From Subtercola boreus (GTDB lineage: Bacteria > Actinomycetota > Actinomycetes > Actinomycetales > Microbacteriaceae): a stretch of 64,000 bases of DNA. The stretch spans positions 51,057-115,056 of the forward strand of contig NZ_NBXD01000016.1 in assembly GCF_003399645.1 (NCBI RefSeq). Direction: 5' to 3'. Made by a program: the position numbers and the translations under genes. The notes under the pieces were generated by a model, which made no database searches, had not been told where the DNA came from, and saw nothing but the letters and a program-made list of their open reading frames with translations. Shown one piece after another: positions 36,292-46,300 of the stretch (the first letter of the stretch is position 1; every line of letters starts with the position of its first letter).

Positions 36292-37820
36292 GTGCTTCCG
36301 ATGAGCTCTGGATCGGGATCGACGTCGGAACCCAGAGCGTGAAGGTCTCCGTCGTCGACGGTGCCGGCGCGCTCCGGGCTGCAGCAGGCTCACCACTGCA
36401 CAGCATCCGGGAGAAACATGCCGGAGGGGATCGCCACGAGCAGGACCCCCAGCAGTGGATCAGCGCGACCAGGGAAGCGCTCGGCGACGCCCTCCAGGGA
36501 ATCGGGCCCTCTGAGAAGTCGCAGATAGGCGGAATGGCAGTCTGCTCGACCAGCGGCAGCATCACCCTCGTCGACGCTGAGGGCCGCCCTGTCTCAACGG
36601 GGATCATGTACGACGACGCCCGGGCCGGTGAGCTGTCGGCGGAGGTCGCCGCAGCCGACCCCGGGCTCTGGGCCAGACTCGGCTACCGGATCCAGCCGAC
36701 CTGGGCGCTACCGAAGATCCTCTGGCTCGAGCGCAACCGCCTCCTCGACTCAGCGCCGGAGACCCCGCATTATGTAGCCCACCAGGCAGACGTCGTCGCC
36801 TCCGCCCTCGTCGGTCACCGCGTCGCCAGCGACTGGAGCCACTCGCTAAAATCCGGGTACGACCTCCTCGAGGAGCACTGGCCCACGCTGGCTCTGCAGC
36901 ACCTCGGCATCGATCCTGAGGTGCTGCCGGTTGTCGTTCCGCCCGGAACGGTTCTCGGCAACACCTCCTCCTCCCTCACTGCGACCACCGGTGTTCCGAC
37001 CGGAGTACCGGTGTTCGCCGGGATGACTGACGGGTGTGCAGCCCAGCTCGGAGCCGGTGCAATCGGCCTCGGTGACTGGCATACCGTCATCGGCACGACG
37101 ATGGTCATGAAATCGGTGAGCACGCAGCTGGTCTTCGATGACGCCGGAGCCGTGTACTCACACCGCTCCCCCGAAGCGGCACGGTGGCTCCCGGGGGGAG
37201 CGTCGAACGTCGGTGCCGGCATCCTCACCACCCTCTTCCCCGGCGCGCAGCTCGACGAACTGACCTCCGCCGTCGCGGCCCGCTACGATCACCGCACGGC
37301 TGACCTCCCCTTCAGCTACCCCCTTCCCGGAGTCGGCGAACGATTCCCTGTCGTCGCACCGCAAGCGAGAGGCTTTGTGAGCAGCAACGGCCAGGATCAT
37401 CCGATCGATGAAGCCATCGAGCATCTGGGGCAGACTGCCGCCTACGCCGCCATTCTGGTCGGCGTGGCCTGCGTCGAACGACTCGCCCTCGAGCAGCTCG
37501 CCCGCGCCGGAGCGGCGACGACAGGAACGATCAGTTCCTCGGGCGGAGGAACCCGAAACGCCTGGTGGGTGCAACTTCGCGCCGATCTGATCGGCAGGGA
37601 GATAACCGTCTCATCCACCGCAGACGGATCCACCGGTATGGCGATCCTCGCCGCCTGGGCCGGGCAGAGCCAGCCCGAGGTGCCTCTCGCCTCCATCGCT
37701 TCGACGATGTCGCATTCGGAGATCACCTACCGGCCGAATGCAGAACGATCGGTGGAACTCGAAACGGTCTACCGCACGTTTCTCGCCGCAGTCACCAACA
37801 GGGGGTGGATCGCCCCGTGA
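36288..37820 (+). CDS. FGGY-family carbohydrate kinase, second copy
   Basis: A 510-residue kinase of the same superfamily but clearly divergent from its neighbour. It has WIGIDVGTQSVKVSVV, GMAVCSTSGSITLVD, MYDDARAGELS, and C-lobe GVPVFAGMTDGCAAQLGAGA and SSSGGGTRNAWWVQLRADLIGREI. The STSGSI and DDAR features recall ribulokinase-like members. Two adjacent kinases suggest either two related substrates or sequential phosphorylation of one pathway's intermediates. Start overlaps the previous stop (ATGA) and its own stop overlaps the phosphatase start (GTGA). Confidence 0.9.
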   Translation: MSASDELWIGIDVGTQSVKVSVVDGAGALRAAAGSPLHSIREKHAGGDRHEQDPQQWISATREALGDALQGIGPSEKSQIGGMAVCSTSGSITLVDAEGRPVSTGIMYDDARAGELSAEVAAADPGLWARLGYRIQPTWALPKILWLERNRLLDSAPETPHYVAHQADVVASALVGHRVASDWSHSLKSGYDLLEEHWPTLALQHLGIDPEVLPVVVPPGTVLGNTSSSLTATTGVPTGVPVFAGMTDGCAAQLGAGAIGLGDWHTVIGTTMVMKSVSTQLVFDDAGAVYSHRSPEAARWLPGGASNVGAGILTTLFPGAQLDELTSAVAARYDHRTADLPFSYPLPGVGERFPVVAPQARGFVSSNGQDHPIDEAIEHLGQTAAYAAILVGVACVERLALEQLARAGAATTGTISSSGGGTRNAWWVQLRADLIGREITVSSTADGSTGMAILAAWAGQSQPEVPLASIASTMSHSEITYRPNAERSVELETVYRTFLAAVTNRGWIAP

Positions 37821-38455
37821 CCGTTCTGCACCTCGCCCGCCACGGCGAAACGGTGTGGCATTCGGAGAACCGGTACGCTGGCTCCTCTGACATCGCCCTC
37901 ACTCCGAAAGGTGTCGGCCAGAGCCAGGCGCTCGCGCGCTGGGCAGAAGCCCACGGCGTCACAGACATCCACACTTCCGACCTGCAGCGCGCCATCCAGA
38001 CGGCCAGGCCCTCTGCCGACGCGCTCGGACTCCAGCTGCACCAGGATGCCAGGCTCCGCGAGGTGCACTTCGGTGCAGGCGAGGGACTCACCACCGAGGA
38101 GATGCGAGTGAGCTTTCCCGGGGCCCTGCAGTCCTACCGGCGAGCACCCGCCACGTCACCGCTGCCAACAGCTGAGAGCGGCCAGCACGCCGTCGACCGG
38201 GCATGGCCGGCCCTCCACGAGATTGCCGGCCGACGAGACGGTCGTGAACCCGGGAACGCACACCCAGAACGGGTTGCGCTCATCGTGATGCACTCCACAC
38301 TCCTGCGCCTCATTCTCTGCCAGACCCTCGGAATTCCCCTGGATGCCTACAGAACCGCGTTCCCCACGGTCATCAACGTCGCCATAACCACCATCAGCCT
38401 CCCCCGCGACGGTCGCTCCGGCGGGTCACTGCTGGCCTACAACACCCCGGTCTGA
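37817..38455 (+). CDS. Histidine phosphatase-family protein
   Basis: A 212-residue phosphoglycerate-mutase-like phosphatase. The phosphohistidine motif is VLHLARHGET with Arg8, His9 and Gly10; TSDLQRAIQTARPSADAL, LREVHFGAGEGL with the acid-base Glu, and VALIVMHSTLLRLI with the second catalytic His follow. It starts at GTG 37817, coupled to the second kinase. In this operon it probably removes phosphate from a sugar phosphate, perhaps to limit accumulation of a toxic intermediate. That role is inference. Confidence 0.9.
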   Translation: MTVLHLARHGETVWHSENRYAGSSDIALTPKGVGQSQALARWAEAHGVTDIHTSDLQRAIQTARPSADALGLQLHQDARLREVHFGAGEGLTTEEMRVSFPGALQSYRRAPATSPLPTAESGQHAVDRAWPALHEIAGRRDGREPGNAHPERVALIVMHSTLLRLILCQTLGIPLDAYRTAFPTVINVAITTISLPRDGRSGGSLLAYNTPV

Positions 38456-38533
38456 TCGTTCGCACCGTCACTCCGGCAGATCCAGCGTTCTCGCTGTCTC
38501 GTCGGAGGGGCTGCGACGGCTGCGGTCGCCCAG

Positions 38534-38680
38534 TTACATCTCTGCGAACCGGTCCCAGTCGGGAGAGAACTCGCGTGAGGCGGGGTCGAGAAACTGGAAC
38601 CGGGCGAGGTTCGGGGTTCGGCCGCCGTCGCCGATGAGGGGTGCGTAGAACGCGCGGCCGAGTTCATTGGCTCGGCCGGT
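38534..38680 (-). pseudogene. Fragment of MmyB-type helix-turn-helix regulator
   Basis: A 48-codon open piece, closed upstream by TGA and downstream by TAA, reads like the C-terminal ligand-binding part of XRE/MmyB regulators: ANELGRAFYAPLIGDGG followed by NLARFQFLDPASREFSPDW. The N-terminal half of this domain and the whole DNA-binding domain are absent, and there is no start codon. It is a remnant only, next to another broken gene. Confidence 0.7.
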
Positions 38681-38809
38681 TCAAAGCGGTTCTACTCACT
38701 CGTGGGCGGGGCCGCCCCGAGAGGGGAATGCCGTGGGTCGCGACCTCGCTCCGCCGAAGACCTGCGACCCGGCGGTTGGGACCGGCTTGGAGCGTCGGCC
38801 CGCGTGTCT

Positions 38810-40821
38810 TCAGTCCGCGTCGTCGAGGATGGCTGCAGTTCCGGCCGATGATCGAACGGAGAATGGTCTCGTGTTTCGGGTTGCTCTCATCGGCCAGGAA
38901 CACGCGATCGATCTTCGCGAGAGACCGGGGGTTGTCAACAACGTAGCGGTTGCGGCGTGTTCTTGCCCATAGTCATCCAGGGCGATGATCAATCCTTCGG
39001 CAGCAAGCTCCCGCACCCTCTCGACGATGGTGGAGTCGACCCGGCCGAGAGAGTTCTCGGTCAGCTCCAGGCACATCCGTATCGCCGGGTGCATGAGCCG
39101 GCGGGCGCGAAGCGCGTTCACGAACCCGTCACGGAGCAGCTGGTCGGCCTCGATGTTGATGCTGAGGAAAGACACCTCGGGTGTGATGGTCTGGGAGGCC
39201 GTCATGTGATGCAGCGCACGGTCCGTGATCTGCAGGGTCAGATCATCCAGCATTCCCTGGTCCCGGGCAATATCGATCAGGGTCGGCGGGCTGAGCGGGG
39301 TGTTGTCGGCGCGGGTGTATCTGGCCAGGACTTCGAACCCGACGATGTACCCGCCAGCCACATCGACAACGGGTTGGAACGCCACCGTGACCGAACCTTC
39401 GCGAATCGCGCCCATGACCTCTGCGACGAGACCGATTGACTCCGCAACCAGACCTTCAGCATGTTTTCGTTCTCGTTTCTGTTCATACATCCGTTCGTCG
39501 GCCGCTTTCATCACCTCATCGAACGTCGAACGACCAACCGGGGCGGGCGCTCCGATACCGATTCGTGCATCTATGGTCAACGACTCGATCTGGACCGGTT
39601 TCTCCACCGCACGGCCGATGCGCGACGCGACCGCGCTGGCAGTGTCCGAGTCCAGGAGTACCGCGAATTCGTCACCGCCTATCCGAGCAACGATGTCCTC
39701 TGCACGAACGCTCTTCCGGATCCGACGCCCGACGATATCGAGCACCGTGTTGCCGACGGAATGACCGTGCGTGTCATTGACGAGTTTGAAGTCATCGAGG
39801 TCCATCAACAGGATCGCGTACCGACCGGGTTCCGTGAGGGCCTGGAATTCCTCGAAGAAGCCGCGGATGTTCAACAGGCCCGTCACAGAATCTGTTGTCG
39901 CCTGGTCACGGAGTGTTCGCGTGCTTCGGCGGTCATACAGTGCTTGGGTTGCGATGTGCGCGAGCGCCTCCAGCGCTTTGCGTTCCAGTGCGGAGAATCC
40001 GTCGGAGTCTGAGCGGCGGGTGAGGATGATGTGGCGGGTTGTGTCTCCCGGGGCGTGCACCGGAGCGGAGAGTTCGAATGGGCGCCCCGGTTTCGCATCG
40101 ATGCGGGTGCTGCCAGCAGGAATGGTAGCGCGGGCGGCGTTTTCGAGCGCCACCAGAATCGTTTCGTCACTACCCCACGGCAAGGCGAGGGCAGCGTTGA
40201 TGAGACCGTTCAGCTTCTGCTCGAGACGGGTGCGCCGCACCTGCTGGCTGATGACAAGCAGTACCAGCGCGACGATGAGGAGGCTGTTCGCTGAGCGGAT
40301 CTCCAAACCAGCGCCCAGATCGATCCTGCTCACCGGCGCAGACAGATGCGCCCTGGCATACCCGAGAACGCGATCACCGCCTGCACATACTCCGAACCGA
40401 TCGCCAACACCGCGTAGGCCAACACAGACGGCACGACGGCGAGCACCGGCCACCATCCGAAACCCGGGAACAGACCCCGCACCAGAACGAACGCCGCCCC
40501 GGACCGAGCGGTCAGACCCGACCAGTACACAACAATCAGCCACGACCGACGAAGGATCACCTGAATGAGGAGGATCGAGATCAACCAGAGCACAAGAGCG
40601 CTGACCGGTTCGACATCCTCGGCGATGAACGCCAGCACGACGACCGCGACGCCGATCGACACGGTTCCCACACCAGACGCCAACTCGATCCGGAACGGCA
40701 GCACCAACCACATCGCAGCGAACAGAACCAGGAACGGCAACCAGAGCGAAGGAAGAGATTCGACCCGGGAGACGAACAAGACGGCAGCCACACCGACGCC
40801 GGCGAAACCCACCCACAACAT
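38810..40821 (-). pseudogene. Frameshifted membrane GGDEF-EAL cyclic-di-GMP protein
   Basis: The membrane-spanning N-terminus (MLWVGFAGVGVAAVLF, about five helices, 40821 to about 40350) is in one frame and the GGDEF and EAL domains in another, so a frameshift lies near 40350. The GGDEF domain is intact (RIGGDEFAVLLD). The EAL domain starts FQPVVDVAGG with EVL for EAL and keeps LTENS and LDDYG, then shifts frame again near 38945 (AKIDRVFLADESNPKHE) and near 38840, and stops about 80 residues short of a full domain. A diguanylate cyclase/phosphodiesterase function is therefore lost or at most partial. Confidence 0.8.
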
Positions 40822-40870
40822 CGGTCACCTCAACGCGTGGGACCGGCCCTGACCGAGGCTCTCAGAGATC

Positions 40871-41575
40871 TCACTCATGCGGAACGACGAACCCGTTCGC
40901 TTCGATGCGAGCGGACGCGATCTCGGGGGTCGACAGCCCGAGCACCCGAAGACACGATGAGGCGATGGTGGCATCATCGTCTTCTGCGGCCGCGTCGGTG
41001 GTGTCGCGGCGCAGTTGGATGACGAGTTCGACGAGCTGGATGAGGAGCGATCCGATTCGGTGCTCGCTGAGGGTGGCGATGACGTCCGGGTGCGCAGCCG
41101 CGGCCCCGAGTCGGCCGTAGCTGGCCTGGAGTCGTACGCGCTCGTTGCGAAAGTCGTCGTACCTCGCATCCTGGATCTCGGGCAGCAGATACAGCGTGCC
41201 GATGTTGTGGGGGGTGCGGCGGAGCGTTCGGGCGTCGGTGCTGGCAAGCGCGAACAGGGCCCCGGCCGGGCTGATCCGTTCGGGCACGAGGGCTTCGATT
41301 CCGTCGACGAACTCGATACTCGGCCGCACCGAACCGGAGAGGAGTTCTGCGAGGATGTCGTCCTTGCCGGCGAAGTGGTAGTAGAGGGACTGTTGCCGGA
41401 TGCCGACCCTGTCGGCGATCGCGCGGGTCGAAGCCCCGGAGAAGCCCGACTCGGCGAAGAGAGCTGCGGCTGCGTCGAGGATCTGTTCTCTGGCCGTCAG
41501 GGTGCCGTCGGGTGCGTCAGCGTTGGCTCGGGGGCGACCGGCTCTGCTCGGTGGTGCGGTGGTCATGGTCTCCAT
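40871..41575 (-). CDS. TetR-family regulator of the urea/guanidine operon
   Basis: A 234-residue regulator. The helix-turn-helix is REQILDAAAALFAESGFSGASTRAIADRVGIRQQSLYYHFAGKDDILAEL at residues 28-80, followed by a ligand-binding helical domain. The ATG at 41575 has GGGGTGAG seven bases upstream; the next ATG lies too close to its own GGAG. It is the last gene of the minus-strand nitrogen operon, 41 bases after the allophanate hydrolase stop, so it may regulate its own operon. A palindrome upstream of the permease gene is the likely target. Confidence 0.87.
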   Translation of the reverse strand: METMTTAPPSRAGRPRANADAPDGTLTAREQILDAAAALFAESGFSGASTRAIADRVGIRQQSLYYHFAGKDDILAELLSGSVRPSIEFVDGIEALVPERISPAGALFALASTDARTLRRTPHNIGTLYLLPEIQDARYDDFRNERVRLQASYGRLGAAAAHPDVIATLSEHRIGSLLIQLVELVIQLRRDTTDAAAEDDDATIASSCLRVLGLSTPEIASARIEANGFVVPHE

Positions 41576-41616
41576 GGTCTCACCCCGAAGGTTCGGCACA
41601 GTCGTCTACCCGGTGT

Positions 41617-43308
41617 TCAAAGCGGCAGCCAGGCGAGCCAGCCGCCGTAGCCGCTGATGTCCTGTGTACCGATGGTGGCGACCGATTCGCAGAGAAACCC
41701 CGACACGGCAGAGCCGTCTTCGAGCATCACCTTCCCGATGGCCATCGGTGAGGGCAGGGCGGCGACGAAGGTGCCAAACCCGGCGGCCGGCAGCGTCCAC
41801 ACCTCCCCCGCAATCGCGGTCCCGCCGGTGACGACGCGTACGAGGCCGGGCTTCGGCGGTGTCGTGTCGAGGGCGAAGAGGGCGTAGTCGGCGCTGGTGC
41901 GGATGCTTCGGGAGAAGGTGCCTCCAGCGGAGACGAGCTGCTGGTTGAGCGGTTGATCGGTCAGGTGTGCTCCGACGACGAGGATGTCGATGGCGGGCTG
42001 GAGCAGGCGCTCCGCGATGTGGTGCACAGCGAGGTCGTGGAACGCGGGTGCGGTGATCATCACACCGAAGGGAAGCCCGTCCACCGTACCGGCCGGGATG
42101 GAAGTGGAGGTCATGTCGAGCAGGTTCGCGAAGTTCGTGTACCGGCCCATCCGGCTGTTGCCGCCGATGGGGTCGGCGGCGAGTTGTTCGAGGGTGGGGT
42201 GCCAGGTGGTCGTCGGGGTCAGCAGGGCATCGCATCCGGCGAGAGCGGTGCGGGCGACCGAACCGAGGCGATCGAGCTCCTCCCTGTCGTGGAGGAGTTC
42301 GACGGCAGTCTTTGCCGCGCCGCCGAGCACGATTGCGGCTACAGAGGGGTCGAGATCGGAGCCGATGAGGTCCCGGTGCTCGTCGATGTGGGCGCCGACG
42401 GCGGCGTACCTCTCGGCGACGAAGGCGCCGTCGTAGAGCAGCACGGCCGCTTTGAGAAGGGCGGTGATGTCCACCTCGACGACGTCGACTCCGGCAGCCC
42501 CGAGGCGCGCTGCCGCTCTGCGGAAGGCCTCGGCCCAGCCGGGGGCGAGGCCCTCGAGTTGATCGGCCGTCGGGATTCCGATGCGAGGCCGGGACGGCAG
42601 CACGGAGCCGGCCGCGTGCTGGGCCGCCTCGTCGGGAGTGCGCGCGAGGGGGTCGATGCCGTCAGGTCCGGTGAGCAGCTCGGCAGTGTTCCGCGCGAGG
42701 CCCAGCTCGCGCGCGAAGACCGTGACGCAGTCGAGGCTGCGGCACGCGGGAACGACTCCGGTCGTGGGGATCCGGCCGCGGGTGAGTTTGACGCCGACGA
42801 TCCCGTTCAGTGCGGCGGGAACCCGGCCGGACCCGGCGGTGTCTGTTCCGAGAGCCACATCGACGATGCCGAGGGCGACGGCGACGGCTGACCCGGAGCT
42901 CGAGCCGCCGGAGATGCGGCTGGGATCCCAGGCGTTGCGAACGGCGCCGAAGGGACTCCGGGCGCCGACGAGGCCGGTCGCGAACTGGTCGAGGTTGGTC
43001 TTTCCGATCACCACGCTGCCGGCGTCGCGCAATCGGCGCACGGCGGTGGCGTCTCGGCCCGGCCGGTAGCGGAAGCTGGGGGCTGCGGCTGTGGTGTCGA
43101 GTCCGAGAACGTCGATGTTGTCCTTGACCCCAGCGACAGTTCCGGCGAGAGGGAGGCTCTCCCCCGCTGCGACACGGGCGTCGATGGTGGCAGCCTCGGC
43201 GAGGGCATCCTGCTCGTCACGGATGCTGATCCAGATCTCGGGACGGTCGAGGGCGCGCAGGCGCGCATAGGCGGCCGTCACGCGATCGACGGAGGTGGGG
43301 AGTGTCAT
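41617..43308 (-). CDS. atzF: Allophanate hydrolase
   Basis: A 563-residue enzyme that splits allophanate into ammonia and CO2. The amidase domain carries the Ser-cisSer-Lys triad: Lys62 in GVKDNIDV, serines in ISGGSSSGSA (134-141), and Ser160 in GTDTAGSGR. The C-terminal 120 residues (DILVVGAHLTDQPLNQQLV...SGYGGWLAWLPL) form the allophanate-hydrolase-specific domain, which distinguishes it from other amidases. It overlaps the carboxylase gene by four bases. Confidence 0.95.
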   Translation of the reverse strand: MTLPTSVDRVTAAYARLRALDRPEIWISIRDEQDALAEAATIDARVAAGESLPLAGTVAGVKDNIDVLGLDTTAAAPSFRYRPGRDATAVRRLRDAGSVVIGKTNLDQFATGLVGARSPFGAVRNAWDPSRISGGSSSGSAVAVALGIVDVALGTDTAGSGRVPAALNGIVGVKLTRGRIPTTGVVPACRSLDCVTVFARELGLARNTAELLTGPDGIDPLARTPDEAAQHAAGSVLPSRPRIGIPTADQLEGLAPGWAEAFRRAAARLGAAGVDVVEVDITALLKAAVLLYDGAFVAERYAAVGAHIDEHRDLIGSDLDPSVAAIVLGGAAKTAVELLHDREELDRLGSVARTALAGCDALLTPTTTWHPTLEQLAADPIGGNSRMGRYTNFANLLDMTSTSIPAGTVDGLPFGVMITAPAFHDLAVHHIAERLLQPAIDILVVGAHLTDQPLNQQLVSAGGTFSRSIRTSADYALFALDTTPPKPGLVRVVTGGTAIAGEVWTLPAAGFGTFVAALPSPMAIGKVMLEDGSAVSGFLCESVATIGTQDISGYGGWLAWLPL

Positions 43309-46300
43309 TTCGCGTCTCCGATGATCGAGAGGAGGATCTGCCCGGGTGCGACCTGCTCGCCGGGGCGGACGTGGATTTCGTCGATGGTGCCGGCCTCGTC
43401 GGCGAGCACGGAGGACTCCATCTTCATCGCCTCGAGCGACAGCAGTTTCTCGCCTGCTGCGACTCTCTGGCCGGGTTCGACGGAAACCTGCCAGACGGTC
43501 GAGGTGAACGGAGCGGAGACGCCGATGGCGCCCTCGGCGAGGATGACCGGGTCGGCGGGCTGCAGTTCTTTCGCATCAGGACGAACGTCGAACTCGCCGG
43601 ATGCCCGCCAGCGCTCCTTCTCTTCGCCGAACGCCCGCGCCTGCACGGCACGGAAGTCCGTGATCGACTCGGCGTTGTCAGAAAGAAACCGCTGGTGGTC
43701 CGCAATCGCGAAGCTGCCCTCGACGGTCTCGAAGTCTCCCCGCCCGGCGTCGGTCTCGGCGCGCAGCTCGAGGAGCTCGTCGGCGCCGACCGGGTACCAC
43801 TCGATGCGGTCGAAGAACTTCAGGGCCCAGGGGTTGTCGGCGAAGAGCCCGCCGCGGCGGAACCTGTTCCAGACCTGCACGGTGCGGCCGACGAACTGGT
43901 AGCCGCCGGGCCCTTCCATGCCGTAGATGCACAGGTAGGCGCCGCCGATACCGACCGAGTTCTCCGCCGTCCAGGTCCGGGCGGGGTTGTACTTGGTGGT
44001 GACGAGACGGTGCCGCGGGTCCAGCGGGGTGGCGACGGGCGCACCGAGGTAGACATCTCCGAGTCCGAGCACGAGGTAGGTCGCGTCGAAGACCGTCTTC
44101 AGCACGTCGTCGACCGAGTCGAGTCCGTTGATGCGCCGGATGAAGTCGATGTTCGACGGCGTCCACGGCGCATCGGCCCGCACCCCGTTCATGTACCGCT
44201 CGATCGCGAGGTGGGTCGCCGGGTCATCCCACGACAGCGGGAGCCGCACGGTGCGCGAGGGAACAACGAGTTCGTGGGTGGCGGGGATGTCCTGCTCGAT
44301 CTCCCGGAGCATCCCGGCCAGTGTCGTGGCCTTCAGTCGGGTGGAATCGGTGTGGATCTGCAGCGAGCGGATGCCGGGGGTCAGCTCGAGCACACCGGCA
44401 GGCGACTCGTCCTTCAACCGGGTCATGAGCGCGTGCACGCGCATCCGGAGGCCGAGGTCCAGGGTGAGGTCGCCGTACTCGACGAGGAGGTTGTCGTCGC
44501 CGTCGCGCCGGTAGGTGACCGAGGGGCGGTCCTCGTCTGCATCCAGTCGGGCGATCACTCCGTCGTCGCCGTCTCCCCCGGCGCTTCTCACCGTGAGGGA
44601 TGCGACGTCGTGGATGTGGTCGGCGGCATCGGCTTCGCGCACGGGGACGAACCGGATCGTGTCACCGGGTCGCAGCTGACCCAGTTTCCACAGCTCTCCA
44701 CTGCCGACGACCGCTGGGCAGACGAAGCCGCCGAGACTGGGGCCGTCGGGGCCGAGGATGATCGGGGTATCGCCGGTGAAGTCGATGGCGCCGACGGCGT
44801 AGGGGTTGTCATGGATGTTCGACGGGTGAAGGCCTGCCTCGCCGCCGTCTTCCCGGGCCCATTCCGGGCGGGGGCCGTCGAGACGCACACCCGTGCGGGC
44901 GGAGTTGTAGTGAACCACGTAGTCGGTGGCGTAGAAGACGTCCATGTCGGCGCGGGTGAAGAACTCCGGGGCGCCGTGCGGACCCTCAGTGACCCCGATC
45001 TGCCAGGCCGAGGTGAAGGCGGGGCGGCGGACCGCCGGGGTGGAGCCGCCGACGGTCCCGAGCCGCGCGCCGGGACGGAAGGCAGGGTGGGGGGCATCGG
45101 AGTCCGACGATCCCGGTCTCAGAACGTCCCCGGGCAGCAGGGCTCGTCCGGCGTGACCTCCGAAGCCGCCGAGAGTGAAGGTCGACGCGCTCCCCAGGTA
45201 CAGGGGCACGTCGATGCCGCCACGCACGGCGAGGTAGGCGCGCTGACCGGGCCCAGCAAGGATGCCGATGGCCAGCACGCTGCCGGCCGCGGCTTCGACC
45301 GGTTCCCACATCGGCAGCGGCTCGCCGTCGAGGGTGGCGGCCGCTGGCGCGCCGGTCAGAGCGATCAGAGTGGGAGCGCTGAAACGGAGGGTCGGGCCCG
45401 TGGCGGTGATCTCGAGTCCCGGGGCGCCGGCTGGGTTGCCGACGGCCAGGTTCGCCTCGGTGAGCGACACGGCGTCCATGGGTCCGCTCGGCGGTACGCC
45501 GATCTGCCAGTATCCGGTGCGGCCGGGGATGTCCTGCACGGTGGTCATGGCGCCGGAGTCCAGAACGTCGATGCGCGGATCAGGGTCAGAGGCCTCGTCG
45601 AGGGTGGAGGTGGAGTGCACGGCGGCGCGGAGGGCGGTCTCGTCAGTGAGCGCACGGAGCAGGCCGAGGTTCGTGACGACGCCGTCGATACGGCTGGTGT
45701 CGAGCCCCTCCCGGAGGAGGTCGAGCGCGGAGTCACGGGTGGGGGCTGCGGCGATGACTTTTGCGAGCATGGGGTCGTAGTACGGCGAGACTTCGAGGCC
45801 GGTCTCGATCCACCCGTCGATGCGCACCCCGCTGAGCGCGGGGCCGCCGTGACCCGGAAAGACCGCCTGAGTGACGAGGCCGGAGCTCGGCAGGCCGTTC
45901 TTCGCGGGGTCTTCGGCGTAGACGCGCGCTTCGAGGGCATGGCCGACCGGAACGAACGGGGAGGTGAACACGTCGGGTTCGATCCCATCGGCTCCGTCGC
46001 GGGCGAGGCGGAGCATCATCGCAACGAGGTCGACCCCGTAGACCTCCTCAGTGACCGGGTGCTCGACCTGGAGGCGGGTGTTCACCTCGAGAAACGACGC
46101 CTCTTCGCGGATCGGGTCATAGACGAACTCGACGGTGCCCGCAGAACGGTACGACACAGAGGAGGCGAGAGCGTGGGCTGAATCGTGGAGCTGCTGGCGC
46201 ACCCGGTCGGGAAGAGCGGGTGCGGGCGCCTCTTCGATGACCTTCTGGTTGCGGCGCTGAAGGGAGCAGTCGCGGTCGCCGATGATCGCGACCCTTCCGT

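Noticed and set aside
34699..36396. A 565-codon minus-strand frame opposite the first kinase
   Set aside because: Kinase motifs on the plus strand are complete; the antisense product has no recognisable domains.
43302..46181. A 959-codon plus-strand open frame antisense to the carboxylase gene
   Set aside because: It is rich in Gly, Arg and acidic residues without domain-like sequence, and mirrors codon bias of the opposite strand gene. The minus-strand protein has all expected motifs.
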